A program made the translations under genes and the position numbers. Positions 34,657 to 47,200 of a stretch of 64,000 bases of DNA are shown in pieces. Numbering within the stretch: position 1 is the first letter of the stretch; each line of letters opens with the position of its first letter. Source of the DNA: Symbiodinium natans (lineage: Eukaryota; Sar; Dinophyceae; Suessiales; Symbiodiniaceae); contig CAJNDS010000226.1 in assembly GCA_905221605.1 (NCBI GenBank), positions 62,001-126,000 of the forward strand, written 5' to 3'. The notes beneath the pieces were generated by a model that was given only the letters and a program-made list of their open reading frames with translations, was not told where the DNA came from and did no database searches.

Positions 34657-35628
34657 CTGGGCTTTGTAGGGTTTAGGGCTCTTCGTGGCCCTGAATGGGG
34701 GTTGTTTGGCTTTGGGCTTCAGGGTTTGGGCTATGTAACCGCCCTCAGGTTCGTCATTGCAAGAACATGGAATCCGCTAAACGCTAATTCTATTGGGGAA
34801 AACGGTCTGAGTCCAGCGCTCAACGAATGCCGAGCTGGAGACGCCGAGCTTTGTCACTAGATAATGGTGGAACCCTAACCCGATCCAATTGCTCAAACAT
34901 CAATGCGTTTGGGGACCTTCATACCAACTTTTTTGGGTTAGCCTGAGGGATTCTGGGAGCCCTTTACAAAGCTCTGCCCTGGCATCCTCGCAGTGAGCCC
35001 TTTGCGGTCCTTTAAGCTCCCGGAGTCCCGCCTGGGCTTCGAAGACCCCTGAACTCCTGAGGTTCTGGAGGCCCCTGAGCCTGGGTTGTGGCAGGTCTTC
35101 GACACGGTCGATGAAAGAGAAAAGCAACAATGGAAGGCCGGAGACGTCCCCCGTGCAGAACCTTCATTTTCGCACGGATGCTTCTAATGTCCTTCAGAGG
35201 ACAAGGTCTTTAGGCCAGCAGGTTTTCACCATGCACCTTGGCATTCCAGAGTCGATGAGAAAAAGCAAAGCAAGGGACGTCCCCCCACCGCAAAACCTGA
35301 GTTTTCTCCCGAAAACTGGTGCCGCCTTCATCTTTTTATGGTCAAGCTCCGAGGGTGCAAGCTAAAAACCCAAGCAGAGCGTCTGCTGCAGAGGTATGCA
35401 AGACTGGTTTGGGTTCGGCTGGCTCCGACGGGCTTCATTCTGAGGAGTGTTTGGGCGGCCTTGGGGTGGGCATGTTTGCATACATCTGCACACTCACCAG
35501 CGCGCGATCTTGGCAAGAACGCCCTAAAACCTAAACCCTAAGCAATAAACCCTAAACCCTGAACCCTCAACATTGAAGCCTAATTCCAGAAACCCCTAGA
35601 AACCCCTGAAACCCCTGAAACCGTAAGC

Positions 35629-35695
35629 CGAGATGCGGCATCCCACCGTTGCAGGGCGTGCCATCCGCGTGGTCGATGCACTTTGCGTCAGCGAC
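35629..35695 (-). CDS. Candidate exon, papain-like (C1) peptidase?
   Basis: Twenty-two codons plus one base lie between a CAG|G acceptor and a GC donor. The frame reads VADAKCIDHADGTPCNGGMP. The C...C-N-G-G-M/P pattern recalls the segment of papain-family peptidases that follows the active Cys by some 35-45 residues. No catalytic exon was found nearby, so the family call is weak. Confidence 0.32.
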
Positions 35696-35749
35696 CTGGA
35701 CATCCTCGCGTGCCCAACCCCCTCCTTCTTTCCCGTGCTGGAGGATTAG

Positions 35750-36950
35750 GGTTTGAGGTTTAGGGTTTAGGGTTTAGAGTTTGGGGTTTAGGGCTTAGGC
35801 TTTAGGTTTCAGGGCTCAAGGGGCTTAAGGGGTTTTAGCGGGGGTTGTTCCGGTTTCTTGGGGGCTTTGGGGGCTTTTTATAAATGGATTCAGGGGGTTT
35901 TGGAGTCGAGGAGACGGAAGCTCCGAGATCTACTTGGCGGTCCTTGTTCTCCAGAAGCTCAGCTTCACTTTCCGCTGCGCCTCCCAAGCCCTAAACCATC
36001 CTAGACCCCATGGCCAACTTGTCCAACTTGTGGCGACTGGTGGTTGGGTGAGAAAATGCCGCTCCCAGCCTTGACGGGTTTGGTGGAGGGCTTAGGGATT
36101 GATTTGGGTGGAGAGCTTCGTGATGCATGGCTCGATTTCCCAGGCCGGGTCGCCAGCGGGTTCGCTGGTGAAGGCTTGCACAGTGGGCCAGCAGCTTCAT
36201 TGGGCAAAGGGATCTCAGCTGGTCTCGATCCGAACTTGATGAAGCTGCTAGACCATCGCACAGCACCCCTCCCACTACATCCACCTCCGTGCCCCCGGAG
36301 CTCACGTCGAACTCAGATCTGCAACAGGAAAGCGTATGTGCGATGGTGATGTCTGTAATACTGCGCGTCCGAATCTGACCCGAGGACATCGAACACCTTG
36401 AGCTCTTAAAGGGTTCATGGTCCAAAAACCTTGATAGGGATTATAGTAGCAAAGGGTAAAGGGCCCCAACTTTGGGGGGTTCATGTGGCCCCCAAAATAG
36501 TCCCAGGAACAGGACATCTGCGCCCCTGTCTCGCGCCTAGCGGAAAGCAGCCCAGGCATTCAAAGTTGCCGTCATCCTCGTTGTCCACGGTGTCTTCGCC
36601 TCGGCGGGCTTGAGGGTTTAGGGTTTGGGGTTTAGGGTTGAGGGCTTCAGGTGTGCCACCACTTGCACCTCTGTCTTTACCCTACTCCCGATGCAGATCA
36701 TCCTTGTGGGGTGTACAAGGATCTCCTACATTGGCCAGCGAAAGCGGAAGATTAGGACTCCCTTTTTGTGGATCCTCGGCTAGGCCTAATGGAGGAGATG
36801 GGTATTTTTGGCAGTTTGCATTGTAGCTAGACGGGGATTAGAGGGGGAGAGTGTTGGTGAGTCTTGCAGCTTCCGTAGTATTGCATCCCTTCAAGGCTTC
36901 CAAGCCCCCAGAGCCCCTACAGGGCCGTTCCTTGCATCTTGCGCTTTTCT
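35750..36950. other. No gene recognised
   Basis: TTTAGGG-like words at 35750-35830 and 36610-36640. Frames on both strands around 36000-36430 overlap and show no domain. Confidence 0.35.
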
Positions 36951-36958
36951 CAGAGCAG

Positions 36959-37063
36959 CCCGAAGCCCGAAGCCCGAAGCCCGAAGCCCGAAGCCCGAAG
37001 CCCGAAGCCCGAAGCCCGAAGCCCGAAGCCCGAAGCCCGAAGCCCGAAGCCCGAAGCCCGAAC
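36959..37063. repeat. CCCGAAG heptamer array
   Basis: About fifteen perfect units. The repeated SPKPEAR frames are artefacts. Confidence 0.95.
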
Positions 37064-37369
37064 CCTATACGCCCTGTGAATCCCTTGAACCCTGTTTATT
37101 CAACACGAAGTTGAGGCCCTAGTTCGGAAGTGAGCTCCGCTCTGTTGGGCGCCGCGCTCTCTGGCAATACGTCTTTGCATACCTCGAGGCTGGGGGGGGG
37201 GGGGGGGGAGAGCTTTCAAAACGAGGGCCCCTGTTTTGTAAGGGTTTAGGGTTGTGGGTTTTTAGGGTTTCTAGGGTTTAGCACCAGTGAGACAGCCCTG
37301 GGAGCGTCCAGGTGAGGGGTGCCCAGAGCTGCACGAAACGGGAGCCCGATGAAGCCCCTAATATCCCTA

Positions 37370-37500
37370 ACCTCATAACCTAATAACCGAATGACCCTAA
37401 TAGCCCTAATAACCCAAATAACCCGAATAACCCTAATAATCCCAATAACCTACTGAGCCTAATGCCCCTAATAACCCTGTTTACCCTCGTAAAATCATCC
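37370..37500. repeat. CCCTAATAA-like degenerate array
   Basis: AACCCTAATA and close variants recur about a dozen times with a period of 9-10 bp, unlike the heptamer arrays around it. Confidence 0.7.
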
Positions 37501-37726
37501 CTCCCTAATGATCCGATGACTAGGTCATTCCTCAGAAAGTCCAAGGGAATAAGAAGCTCAAATGTCAATCACTGTATGTGCTTCTTAGGCTTCGAGAGGG
37601 GTACAATACAGGAGTCTAAGCAAAAAAACAACTTCTCCCCTAACCCAATATCATTGCAAATGCCCATGCTCCTTTTGCAGGCCCCTCCATTTCGTTGGGT
37701 TTGGAGTTGACATCCAAACTCAGAGA

Positions 37727-37861
37727 CCCGAACCCGACCCGAACCCGAACCCGAACCCGAACCCGAACCCGAACCCGAACCCGAACCCGAACCCGAACCC
37801 GAACCCGAACCCGAACCCGAACCCGAACCCGAACCCGAACCCGAACCCGAACCCGAACCCG
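37727..37861. repeat. CCCGAA hexamer array
   Basis: About twenty-two CCCGAA units. Because the period is six, all frames stay open (RTRT, RVRV), which is spurious. Confidence 0.95.
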
Positions 37862-37934
37862 TCTCAACCCCGAACTCCCTTAAGTTTGCGGCTTGGGGGA
37901 AACGGCATGCTTGTCTAGGGTGTTGGAGAGTCTT

Positions 37935-38160
37935 GGAGAAGGAAGGGGAGGGGGAGGGGGAGGGGGAGGGGGAGAGGGAGAGGGAGAGGGAGAGAGGGAG
38001 AGGGAGAGGGAGAGGGAGCAGGAGCGGGAGCGGGAGCGGGTGCGGGAGCGAGATCAGGAGAGGGAGCGGGAGAGGCAGCGGGAGAGGCAGCGGGAGCGGG
38101 AGCGGGAGAGGGAGAGGGAGAGGGAGAGCGAAAGAGAGAGAGAGAGAGAGAGAGAGAGCG
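37935..38160. repeat. GGGAGA/GGGAGC polypurine tract
   Basis: GGGGGA, GGGAGA and GGGAGC hexamers followed by (GA)n. It has no coding meaning. Confidence 0.95.
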
Positions 38161-38443
38161 CTCGCCTTGTCATCGCAGAAGAGGACACCGCAGCCACAGT
38201 GCCTTGGGGAGATTTAACACGGATTGCGGGGGTACAGGGTGAGGTCGTCAGCATTTCTTGGCTTGAGGACAATGGGGCGTCGGGGCAGGGTGCTGGGGCC
38301 GTGTCTCGTGGGGCAGGCGGCAGTGCTTAGAGTTCTCAGTCTGACCTGACCTGGCCCTGTCAAATTTTGAATGGCTCAACAGTCCGGGCACGGGACGTTC
38401 ATGGCTTGGGCTGGGCTCAGGGGCTCAGCATTCTCTGGAGAAA

Positions 38444-38545
38444 CCCTAAACCCTAAACCCTAAACCCTAAACCCTAAACCCTAAACCCTAAACCCTAAAC
38501 CCTAAACCCTAAACCCTAAACCCTAAACCCTAAACCCTAAACCCC
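38444..38545. repeat. Perfect CCCTAAA array
   Basis: About fourteen units without a mismatch, with no variant block. Confidence 0.96.
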
Positions 38546-38822
38546 CCCAAAAAACTCCTCTCTCAACGACTCCCGAGAAGGCGCCTTGTGAGAGTTGGCT
38601 TCGGCAGTGCCGCGCACGACTCCTGGGGGGAGCTTGCCCCCCTTCCAGTTGAGAGCACTTATGCCTTTGACAAAAAACCCCCCTCAACTTGACATGTGCT
38701 CTCCCATACAAAAGGTGCCACAATGTGATGTATCATTTTTGGTACTTCTCTATCGAGGACCGGTACGAAATGCACCTCCCGAAATGCCAAAGGCACGTCG
38801 GCTATGAACGCTTTTCCCGAAC

Positions 38823-39031
38823 GAACCTCCCAGACCTCCCAGACCTCCCAGACCTCCCAGACCTCCCAGACCTCCCAGACCTCCCAGACCTCCCAGACCT
38901 CCCAGACCTCCCAGACCTCCCAGACCTCCCAGACCTCCCAGACCTCCCAGACCTCCCAGACCTCCCAGACCTCCCAGACCTCCCAGACCTCCCAGACCTC
39001 CCAGACCTCCCAGACCTCCCAGACCTCCCAG
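38823..39031. repeat. 9-bp minisatellite CCTCCCAGA
   Basis: About twenty-three nearly identical 9-mers. Since nine is a multiple of three, open frames appear in several frames on both strands (LPD, QTS, VWE), none of them supported. Confidence 0.95.
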
Positions 39032-39261
39032 TTGAAGGTTGAAAGTTTAGGAACCGCCATGTCGGCAAACGAAAGTCTACTTCTACATCTATTTCAAGAA
39101 ACAACAGCAGTCCAGCAATTCCAAGCCATCAGAACCAGTTCCCAAGGAAAGTAGCAGCACACCGCACGAAGATGCTGCAGAAGCTTCGACTCTAAGCTTA
39201 CGGTTTTATCAGGCTCCAGGGGTGCCTCAGGCATCTCCTCGCCATCGAGGGTGAAGCCTTC

Positions 39262-39432
39262 CGTGGGGACTTAGGGTTTGAGGTTTAGGGTTTGGGGTGT
39301 AGGGTTTAGGGTTTAGTAGGGTTTAGTAGGGTTTCGTAGGGTTTAGTAGCGTTTAGTAGGGTTCAGTAGGGTTTAGTAGGGTTTAGTAGGGTTTAGCAGG
39401 GTTTAGTAAGGTTTTGTATGGGTTTAGTCGGG
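39262..39432. repeat. GTAGGGTTTA decamer array
   Basis: TTTAGGG words change into about a dozen 10-mers of GTAGGGTTTA. Confidence 0.9.
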
Positions 39433-40195
39433 TTTGGGAATCATAGGCTTACTTTTGGGGGATTTGGTTCTAAGGTTGAAGGGCTCGTCTGCTACTTGGA
39501 GGTTCAGTTAGGCATGTTTTGAGTATGGTAACTGAACTGCTCTTCTCTTATTCCTTTGCCCATAACCTCCAAACACCAAAGCCAAGGCACAGCCACGAGT
39601 CCGGACCTGCGATGGCCTCTCAAAATGTGCGGTGCGCCAACAGGCTTCGGGTCTCCGTGAACTGAGACCTATGCATCCTATGGATGAGGGAGACCAAGGC
39701 AGAAGCATCCGAAGCCAACTCTGCAACTGCCCGCGAGGTGCTTCAGATCTGGCGCTGCCGTGCAAGGGCGCATGCAGTCACCGAAGGGCCCCGCAACCCA
39801 CACCACCTCAGATGGGGGCTTTAGCGTTGCAGGAAGTCGGAAGGATTCATGCCTCAAACCGCTGAGGGTTGTCTGCCGGGGCGCAAGGGCCTACAGACCC
39901 TAAACCCTAGTCGGGCTTCGTCACATTGCAAGTGTTTGCCTCGACCCTAAACCATAACCCTAAACCCGAAACCCCCAAAGTCGTCTAAACCCGAAACCCT
40001 AAACCCCAAACCCTAAACCCTAAACCCCAACCCACACAACGTGAGCACCTTGGAGAGCTGGGGGGGTTACAGAGAAGTTTAGGGATTTGGGGCTTTGGGA
40101 CGGTGTAGGGGGAAACCTGAGCAAACCTGAACTCTACGAAATCCTAGAGTCTTGACGGCTTTTTAGGGTGTAGGGTTTAGAATCTTAGAGGAACA
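39433..40195. other. No gene recognised
   Basis: CCCTAAA words at 39895-40035 and no frame with a domain. Confidence 0.35.
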
Positions 40196-40760
40196 GAGAG
40201 GGTTTCGAGGGTGCCAAGTGGTCAGGTCACAGGAGTTGTTGCTTGAAATTTCATTCTTACACGCGTAACTAAAATAAAACATGCGCTAGCTTACTTTTAT
40301 TTTACTATTAGCGTGTGAATATTATAAGGGAGCTTGGGAATTCTAGAACAGATTGGTGATGTTAACCTCAGATTTAGTATTACAGCCCGGGGGAACGATT
40401 CCAAGGGTGTGAACGGTTAGACCAAGATATGAGAGATGGAACGGCTGACATGTGAACTAGACTGGCGAACTAGATTCCAGGGTCTTTGAGGCAGTAACAA
40501 GACGGTGAGACAGGAGTGAAGAGAACGTAACCTGGAAATGAGCCCGTGAGCCGTGGATTGACTGTTCACCCGGAGTAATACTATAATCCTAAGGTTAATC
40601 GTGTACCCGTGTACTAGATCTACAGGAAAGGGAGCAAAAACCCCTGGAAAGTACTGGATGAGTGAGCTGTCAACAAGTCTAGTTCCTTGACCATAAGCCT
40701 ATAGCATTAGTGCTGTGGTGAAGTGAGCTAGCGAACAAGAGGAAGGCCACTCACCGCGTA
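40196..40760. other. Unique-looking island with a hairpin
   Basis: No telomere words occur for about 560 bp. CACGCGTAACTAAAATAAAA at about 40261 and TTTTATTTTACTATTAGCGTG at about 40296 can pair as a hairpin. No long frame is open. The origin is unknown. Confidence 0.4.
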
Positions 40761-41921
40761 CAAAACTCCGAAGCCCCTAAACCCTAAGCCCTACTGTCTT
40801 GGAGGTGTATGGGTATTTGTAAGTAGGGCTTCTAAGTATGGTAAAACTTTTAGGATTCTTATAACCCTACTTTTACGAACCTCTAAAACCCTCCATTCCA
40901 GTCCGTAAAAATCGCGGAGTCGCTGGCTTTTCCGGCTCCCACACTTTGGCAGTGCCTTGCCGGAACCTCGGCATGCACCGGGAGAGGGTTTTAGCGTTCA
41001 GGGTTCAGGGTTTAGGGTTCAGGGTTTTAGGGCTTCGGATTGCCCAGGACTCCCCTACACCAAGGCACCCACAAACCCTGCAGGGTTTAGGAGAGGCTTT
41101 GGGGGGGGGGGGGGGCCGGGGGGTTGGGTGCCCCTGTGGAGGCTCTTTGAAGCGCAGAGGATCTAGAGGGCTCCAGGCTAATGACTCATGTTTAACCTTC
41201 AGGCTTGTCTTGAACCACCTGAAAAACCTCAAGGTCGCCTTGAATCTCCAGCCCACACTCCGGAACGGCCCTATCAACGCCTCCCACCCCCCCGCGAAAC
41301 GCCCAGCACCGCCGCAATCCCCAAACCCTTTTAAGAATAAAACTCGAGTTATCACCTGTACACCCTCCACTGCGACCCATAAATGTCAAACCACGATCCA
41401 ACTCTAAACAGCAAACAAGCCGGGGCCTCAGTTCCTGCGCTAGCCGACACCTCCCGCGGCACCCAGGGATCCGCGCTGGATAAACGAATTCCCGCCGTTC
41501 GTGGTTCCTGCGACCCGGCACTTCCATGCACGCAGAGGGTTGAGGGTTGAGGGTTTAGGGTTTAGGATTCAGCGAAGAAGGGCTTTAGGGGCAGCTTGGG
41601 ATTGTTTCGGGTTTAGGGCCTATAGGATTTACGGAGTGTGGACCGGGTCCTATTGCCAACAGGCCCTGTGGAGTGCAGGGTAGGTCTGGTAGCCCTTAAT
41701 GAAGGCTCTGGTTGCCGACACAGACTGGGCCTCGCCTCAGGGAGAGTTCACAAGGAGATAGGAGGTTAGGGGCTTAGGCCTGAGGGTGTTAAGACTATAC
41801 AATATAGGAGGAATCAGAAGAGCACAGTAGTAGTAACTTTTTAGGCTCCTGAACTGGGGAACGGGTCCTGCCAGGAGCTCTGCTAGAAAAATACATATAC
41901 ATACACATATGCATGCGCGCA

Positions 41922-41955
<34 letters not shown>

Positions 41956-43440
41956 GCTCACCCGGGTGGGAAGGGGTGGTCAGTTGTACAAGTCCCAAGA
42001 AAAGAGCACGCGACGCTGAGCAAGGCCGAAACACACGGGAAAAAAAGAAAAAAAACACGAAACAAAAGGGAAACACGCACAAAAAGGCACTCTAGCGTGC
42101 GGAAATGGCCCAATTGACCGCCAGCTCTTGTCAAGCCAGGGAGTGGCCGAAAGGGCACAGGTACAACCCAAAATATGTCCCAGCAACGAGGAAAAAACAA
42201 CAAGAAAAAAGGAACCGCGGACAGGCACCACAGCAGGAGGCCCTTATTATTGAGGCTCCGGGCGACCGGGGTACAGCAACGTCTAGGTGAGAGGCCACCA
42301 GAAACCTGGCAGAGATACTCACAGCCTTCCCGGGCGCCTAGCTGCACCCCCTGGCCACCGGGGATGTGGCAGGTGACCCCAAGGAAGGCACCGGAAGTCA
42401 AGGGTTGCTAGCCTAAAAGGCAGGCTCAAGCGCCGGACCAAATGCCAAGTGACTGGGGAAATGCATACACCAAGTAACCGTCTTCACTGCGCAAATCGCT
42501 GCACCGCAAGCAAGGCAGAGAGCACGCTCCCAGACCGACCCCACGAAACCAGACAGCGCCCAGGGTGGCCACTACAAGGCGTGGCAGGCGCCACGCAGGG
42601 CAACCAGAAAGAAAGTCCAAAGAGGTAGGCCACAGAGACCAAGGTACGGTGAGCAGCAAGGCAACGAAGACGCTTGCCAAGGCTGCAACCAAGGAGGACC
42701 AATGGAAGCAGGGCACGCAGGGTACGGAGGTGGGGCAACACAGGTCCAAAGAGGCCGAGAAAGGGACTTGTGAGGGAATAGCCTCTTCGGGGAAAAAACA
42801 GGAATCAGCAGGGAAGCCACCAGGCGCTGACCCCAGAAAGGCAGGAGAGGGAGAGGGAGGAGGAGAGGGAGGGGGAGGAGGAGAGGGAGGGGAGGGGAGG
42901 GGAGGGGAGGGGAGGGGAGGGGAGGGGAGGCTTGGGCCCTGGGGGAGATGCCAGAACTTCCGAACCCCGTAAACTTCTTCCGAACATCATCGTAGGAACC
43001 TTACTGCATAATACCATTGAAGGAATGCTCCTTAACTTACTCGGTTTGGGGAGTTCTAGGACGCTGCGCCTTCTCGCAGGAGTCTGAAGATCGATGACTG
43101 CCGTACGGGGGAGAAGCCAAGGCAAACAACAACCCTGAATTACTCTCTCACAAGCTGGTGAATTTGCTGCCAAGTTACTTTTAGTCCCACAAGCCGGCGA
43201 GTTCGGTGCGTTGCAAACGTCACCTGCCAGGGTCCCCGTTCCATGCACCCCCTAGAAACCTGGGTTTAGGGTTGAGGGGTTTAGGGCTTCGGGCATCCGG
43301 AAGTTTTTTCGGTAAACTGTGTTGAGGATCCTCCCATAATTTGCGGAGGGGGGGGGGGTTTCCTCCAAAGAAACAAGAAGTTTTGGGTTTAGGTTTAGGG
43401 ACCTCGGGTATGGAAACAGGCTGAGGGTAGCTCGCAACTC
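40761..43440. other. No gene recognised
   Basis: Contains TTTAGGG words, an (AT)n run at 41925-41955, and GGGGA repeats at 42845-42935. Plus-strand frames at 42105-42290 and 42565-42840 are Lys/Arg/Gln-rich but match nothing I know. Confidence 0.35.
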
Positions 43441-43509
43441 CTAAGCCCTAAGCCCTAAGCCACAAACACAACGAGATTTATCAATATCAAGATCATCAAC
43501 TGCAGCTCT

Positions 43510-44115
43510 TCAGCAAGAAACCAAAACGATCAGCAACCTGCCTGCCCGAGTGACAAGAACCTGGGCAAAGACGCACAGCTTCACCTGGGTAGAGATGGCA
43601 CAACTGAGCCCTTTTTGGTTGAAAGGAGCAAAGAACACGGAAACCCTAATGACCCCAAACAGGCTGGACATTGGCTGAGTTGCAAATGATGGCGTCATGC
43701 CCGAGGTGCCCATGTCGCGGCAATCAAAGAGGTGCCACACTCGGGACTTGACCGCAAGGGGACTTGTAGATCGTGCTAGGCAAAGGCTGAGAGAAAACGG
43801 CACCAGGGGCGCATATCGCAAGACACCAAGAGCCCATGAAGCGCTCTTCTTGAAACCCACATGATCGGGACCTTTGGGCCTGTGGGGGGGAGGGAGCGAA
43901 AGGGTCGATGACGACCCTCGAACCGCGTGGGGCTTGCCCATATCATCCCACCCGCAGAATCTGTCAACCGGATCCCAGCCGGCTCGGTAAAGCGCAGATT
44001 GGCCGACCCTATGGGCTACAACTTTGGGCCCCTCCAAATTCTTGAGTGTTCTGTAGGAGCAGTGTGCAGATGAGTGCTGCAGACTCAAGAGCACTATTTT
44101 GCCACGTTGCATCAT
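43510..44115 (-). CDS. 201-codon open frame, unsupported
   Basis: It is uninterrupted from an ATG at 44115, with mixed composition (GWDPVDRFCGWDDMGKPHAV). No domain, no splice context and no homologue that I can name. It may be chance. Confidence 0.18.
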   Translation of the reverse strand: MMQRGKIVLLSLQHSSAHCSYRTLKNLEGPKVVAHRVGQSALYRAGWDPVDRFCGWDDMGKPHAVRGSSSTLSLPPPHRPKGPDHVGFKKSASWALGVLRYAPLVPFSLSLCLARSTSPLAVKSRVWHLFDCRDMGTSGMTPSFATQPMSSLFGVIRVSVFFAPFNQKGLSCAISTQVKLCVFAQVLVTRAGRLLIVLVSC

Positions 44116-45261
44116 TCGTACTCGCCCCTTTCTTCTAGGCGCCGCATGTGGAGGCCTTCAAGGAATTTGTGCATCAACACCACCGAACTGAAAGGCCTCA
44201 AGAGTCTCCCGAAGAAGAATCTTGAGGTGCTCTCAAAGTTGGGGGCTCTTCTGAGGTTTCTCTGCTGCTTTGTGTATTGTTGCATGCCGCTTTGAAGTTG
44301 CGGAAGCAGAGAGGGAAGGCTTTTTTTCTCGAAATGTTTGGCATGGCAAAAGCAACAGGTCTTTCCTAAGGCCTAAGCCCAAAGCCCAAAGCCCCAAGCC
44401 CCAAGCAACAAGCCCCAAGCCCCAAGGCCCTAGGCCCTAGGCCCTAAGCCATAAGCCCAGTTGGCTTTTCAGCGCTGCACCCAAATCCCCTGAAGCTCCT
44501 GAAGCTTCAAAGCAAACCTCAGTGAAGCTGCAAACTTCTCTTCTTTACCCCCTTAGAACCAGAATAAGAAAGAACAACTTTATGCATCTCGCCCATGGGC
44601 TTATCTATAGACACTCACTTCAATAGAGCCAATCCTCAGAGGAGGCAGTTGTCTTAACCCTTTCCATGCAAAGCAGAGCCAGTGAGCCAGTTGTAGCCGG
44701 CCAGTTGTAACCTGGCCCTTTTTTCGGGGCGCTTCCCTGCGGACCAGCCGGTTTCCGTGTCGAAATCCAGGGTTGTGAGCTCCTCAGAGCATTCCTTCTG
44801 TTCCATCGGATCAGCTGCAAAATGAAAAAGAAGAAACATACAAGCAGTCAGATAAGAATAGTGGTGATGATGACGACTATACCGACGGCCGGAGCTCTTA
44901 TTATGGTACTGATGGTGATTCGAACTAGTCTTGGCATGGTGTTCCAGGATACCCACCAAGACACTGAGAGGAACAGTCGAACAAAGCAGCTTCTGTGAGA
45001 TATGGTTCTGCTTTTGTTGAATTGCAAAACATCTACCAATTGCATCCGTTGAAGGTAGCTTTAATCTTCACATGGGCTGGTTGATTTTGGGCATAGGGCT
45101 GCCCAGCTCCAGGCCAGAAGAAACCGGCGACACGCGGAAGAGAATCGGACAGGCTATTCAGAACGGAAAGGCTTGCTTTGCGCGCAGCTTGGCAGATCTA
45201 TGCAGTGCAATGCAGACCTGCTTTCTTTCCGCAGATCCACATGCTGCGCGTTCAAAATTGA

Positions 45262-45330
45262 AATCACAAAAGGTCACGTTGAAATCACAAAGGGTCACGT
45301 TGAAATCACAGACCAGGTCACGACGGTCAC
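45262..45330. repeat. GGTCACGTTGAAATCACAAA tandem, three units
   Basis: Three near-identical units of about 21 bp. Confidence 0.8.
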
Positions 45331-45360
45331 GACCTCTGTTCCCATTGAACCTTCTTGGGC

Positions 45361-45428
45361 ATCCTAAACCCTGAACCCTGAACCCTGAACCCTAAACCCT
45401 AAACCCTAAACCTTAAACCCTAAACCTG
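45361..45428. repeat. CCCTGAA/CCCTAAA array
   Basis: Three CCCTGAA heptamers followed by about six CCCTAAA units. Confidence 0.9.
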
Positions 45429-45555
45429 TAGCCTCTGAAGTGCCGTGAGCTGCCGTTCAGCCGGGCTACAGCGTGCACGCAGCAGAGAATGCAGCTACGC
45501 CAGCTCTTTCAGATGGGTGGCTCGTCTCTGAATCGCAGGCTTGATCTTCCTGCAC

Positions 45556-45584
45556 CTTGAGCTCGGCAAAGCCGACTCCGATGC
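45556..45584 (-). CDS. Candidate microexon, unknown protein
   Basis: An AAG|G acceptor and a GT donor enclose 29 nt reading IGVGFAELK. The frame stays open beyond the donor to about 45470. Weak on its own. Confidence 0.25.
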
Positions 45585-45609
45585 CTTGCCGCAACCCCAG
45601 GGAGGCTCG

Positions 45610-46260
45610 ATAATTCTTAGTCAACATATCCGTATATCAAGATACCAATGTATTCATATATTCAGATATGAATATATCAGTTAAATATATCACGATATTA
45701 CAAAATTAACTTCTTGATGTCTTAATATACTGATATATTTACCAATTGATATTTGAATACACTGATATATTTGCATATCAGTATATGAGCGCTCAGGCTG
45801 AGGTTTCCTGGGTTTGAGGCAGGGTAACTTAGTCAACCTTTACTGGCATGTGCGTGCGTGCCTTGCAAGCACTGAAAAAGATAACAGGCGTCGCGGCGCA
45901 CCGCACTCGACACATGTATAACCTTGTAATGAGTTTAAGAAATATGTATGTATATACGTATATATATATATATATATATTTCTACTACGAATATAGAGTA
46001 ATGCCTGACAATATCTACCTTACATATACCAAGATGTTCAATATTTACGTTTATATTGTAATATGCGTTCAAAAAGGAATAGGAACCAATATACTATAAT
46101 ATGTACTGCAAAGATACTATGAAAGTACTACTCAATTTTCCTATAAAGGTGCTTTAACATATATATATATATATACTATACAATATATATATATATATAT
46201 GTAAATAAATAAATAAATATATATATATACTATTAGAAAATCTTGACCACTTCAGATAAT
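45610..46260. repeat. AT-rich ATATC-type repeats and (AT)n runs
   Basis: Degenerate TGATATATTT and TATCAGTATAT words (45625-45790), then (AT)n at 45955-45985 and 46155-46225. Confidence 0.8.
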
Positions 46261-47130
46261 GTTGAAACCTCAAAGAACTTAAACACGAGGCTACAAATCA
46301 ACTCCTCAGTCAACTCCTCAGTAATCTTCCCTTACACACAAGCCCATCTCCAAAACCCTAAACTCCCCAACGCTCCCCAATCTCAAGTCCAGCCCAATGG
46401 GTTTTAGGTTGTAGTTCTGGGATTCGGGATGTGAGGGTTGTTCGTTCAGGGCCTGACTGCAGATCAGTCGCTTGTGCTAGCTAGGACCAGAACCCTTAAG
46501 CTAGAACTGTTGCGACTTTACCAGAAATGCCTCGGATGGGATCAATGGATGAGGGTGCTTGCTCTGAAGCCCCCAAGATCACAAGAAGCAGCAGCTTCCC
46601 AAAAACCTGTGGCGACAGCCACACGCCGACACAGGCAAAACAAACACAGCGGGCCAAGCCCGCTCAAAACCGCCCAAAACTCCCCCAAAACCCCCCCAAA
46701 ACCCCCCCAAAACCTCCCCCAAATCGCTGCGGGCCAGTCTCTTTTTATTTTGACCCAGCCGCCGTCCGCGCCCCACCTGCCAAGGGTTTGGGATTCCGCC
46801 AAGTGCTGCGCGGCCCCTTTTGTTGTCCTAGTATCCCTAAACCCTACTCAAACCCTACTAAAGCCCTAACCTCCCTTTTACTGGGTGAGTAGAAGGTGAA
46901 CGTGGAATCGGGGCTGAGGGTTTGGAGTGCGGTGCCAAGCCCACCCCGGCATCGATGTTACGCCTAGGACTATGATGATGAGGATGATTATGAAAGTATG
47001 ACTGCCCGCCGCGATTCTTAGCATTCTTACGACTGATGATGATGATGATGATGATGATGATAAATGGTAGGTTTTACTGTTAAGCCTCACTTGCGCAGAA
47101 AGCAGCGTGCACCTCGACAACCGGGGCAAG
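46261..47130. other. No gene recognised
   Basis: A short tandem CCAAAACCCCCC run at about 46680-46720 and (GAT)n at 47033-47062. Frames overlap and show no domain. Confidence 0.35.
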
Positions 47131-47141
47131 GTTTCCAGCCT

Positions 47142-47200
47142 TAAACCCTAAACCCTAAACCCTAAACCCTAAACCCTAAACCCTAAACCCTAAACCCTAG
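47142..47200. repeat. CCCTAAA array
   Basis: Eight perfect units. Confidence 0.95.

Noticed and set aside
37640-37883. RVRV and RTRT frames
   Set aside because: A hexamer array keeps all frames open.
38659-39154. LPD, QTS and VWE repeat proteins
   Set aside because: A 9-bp unit leaves several frames open on both strands; no frame has a supported start or context.
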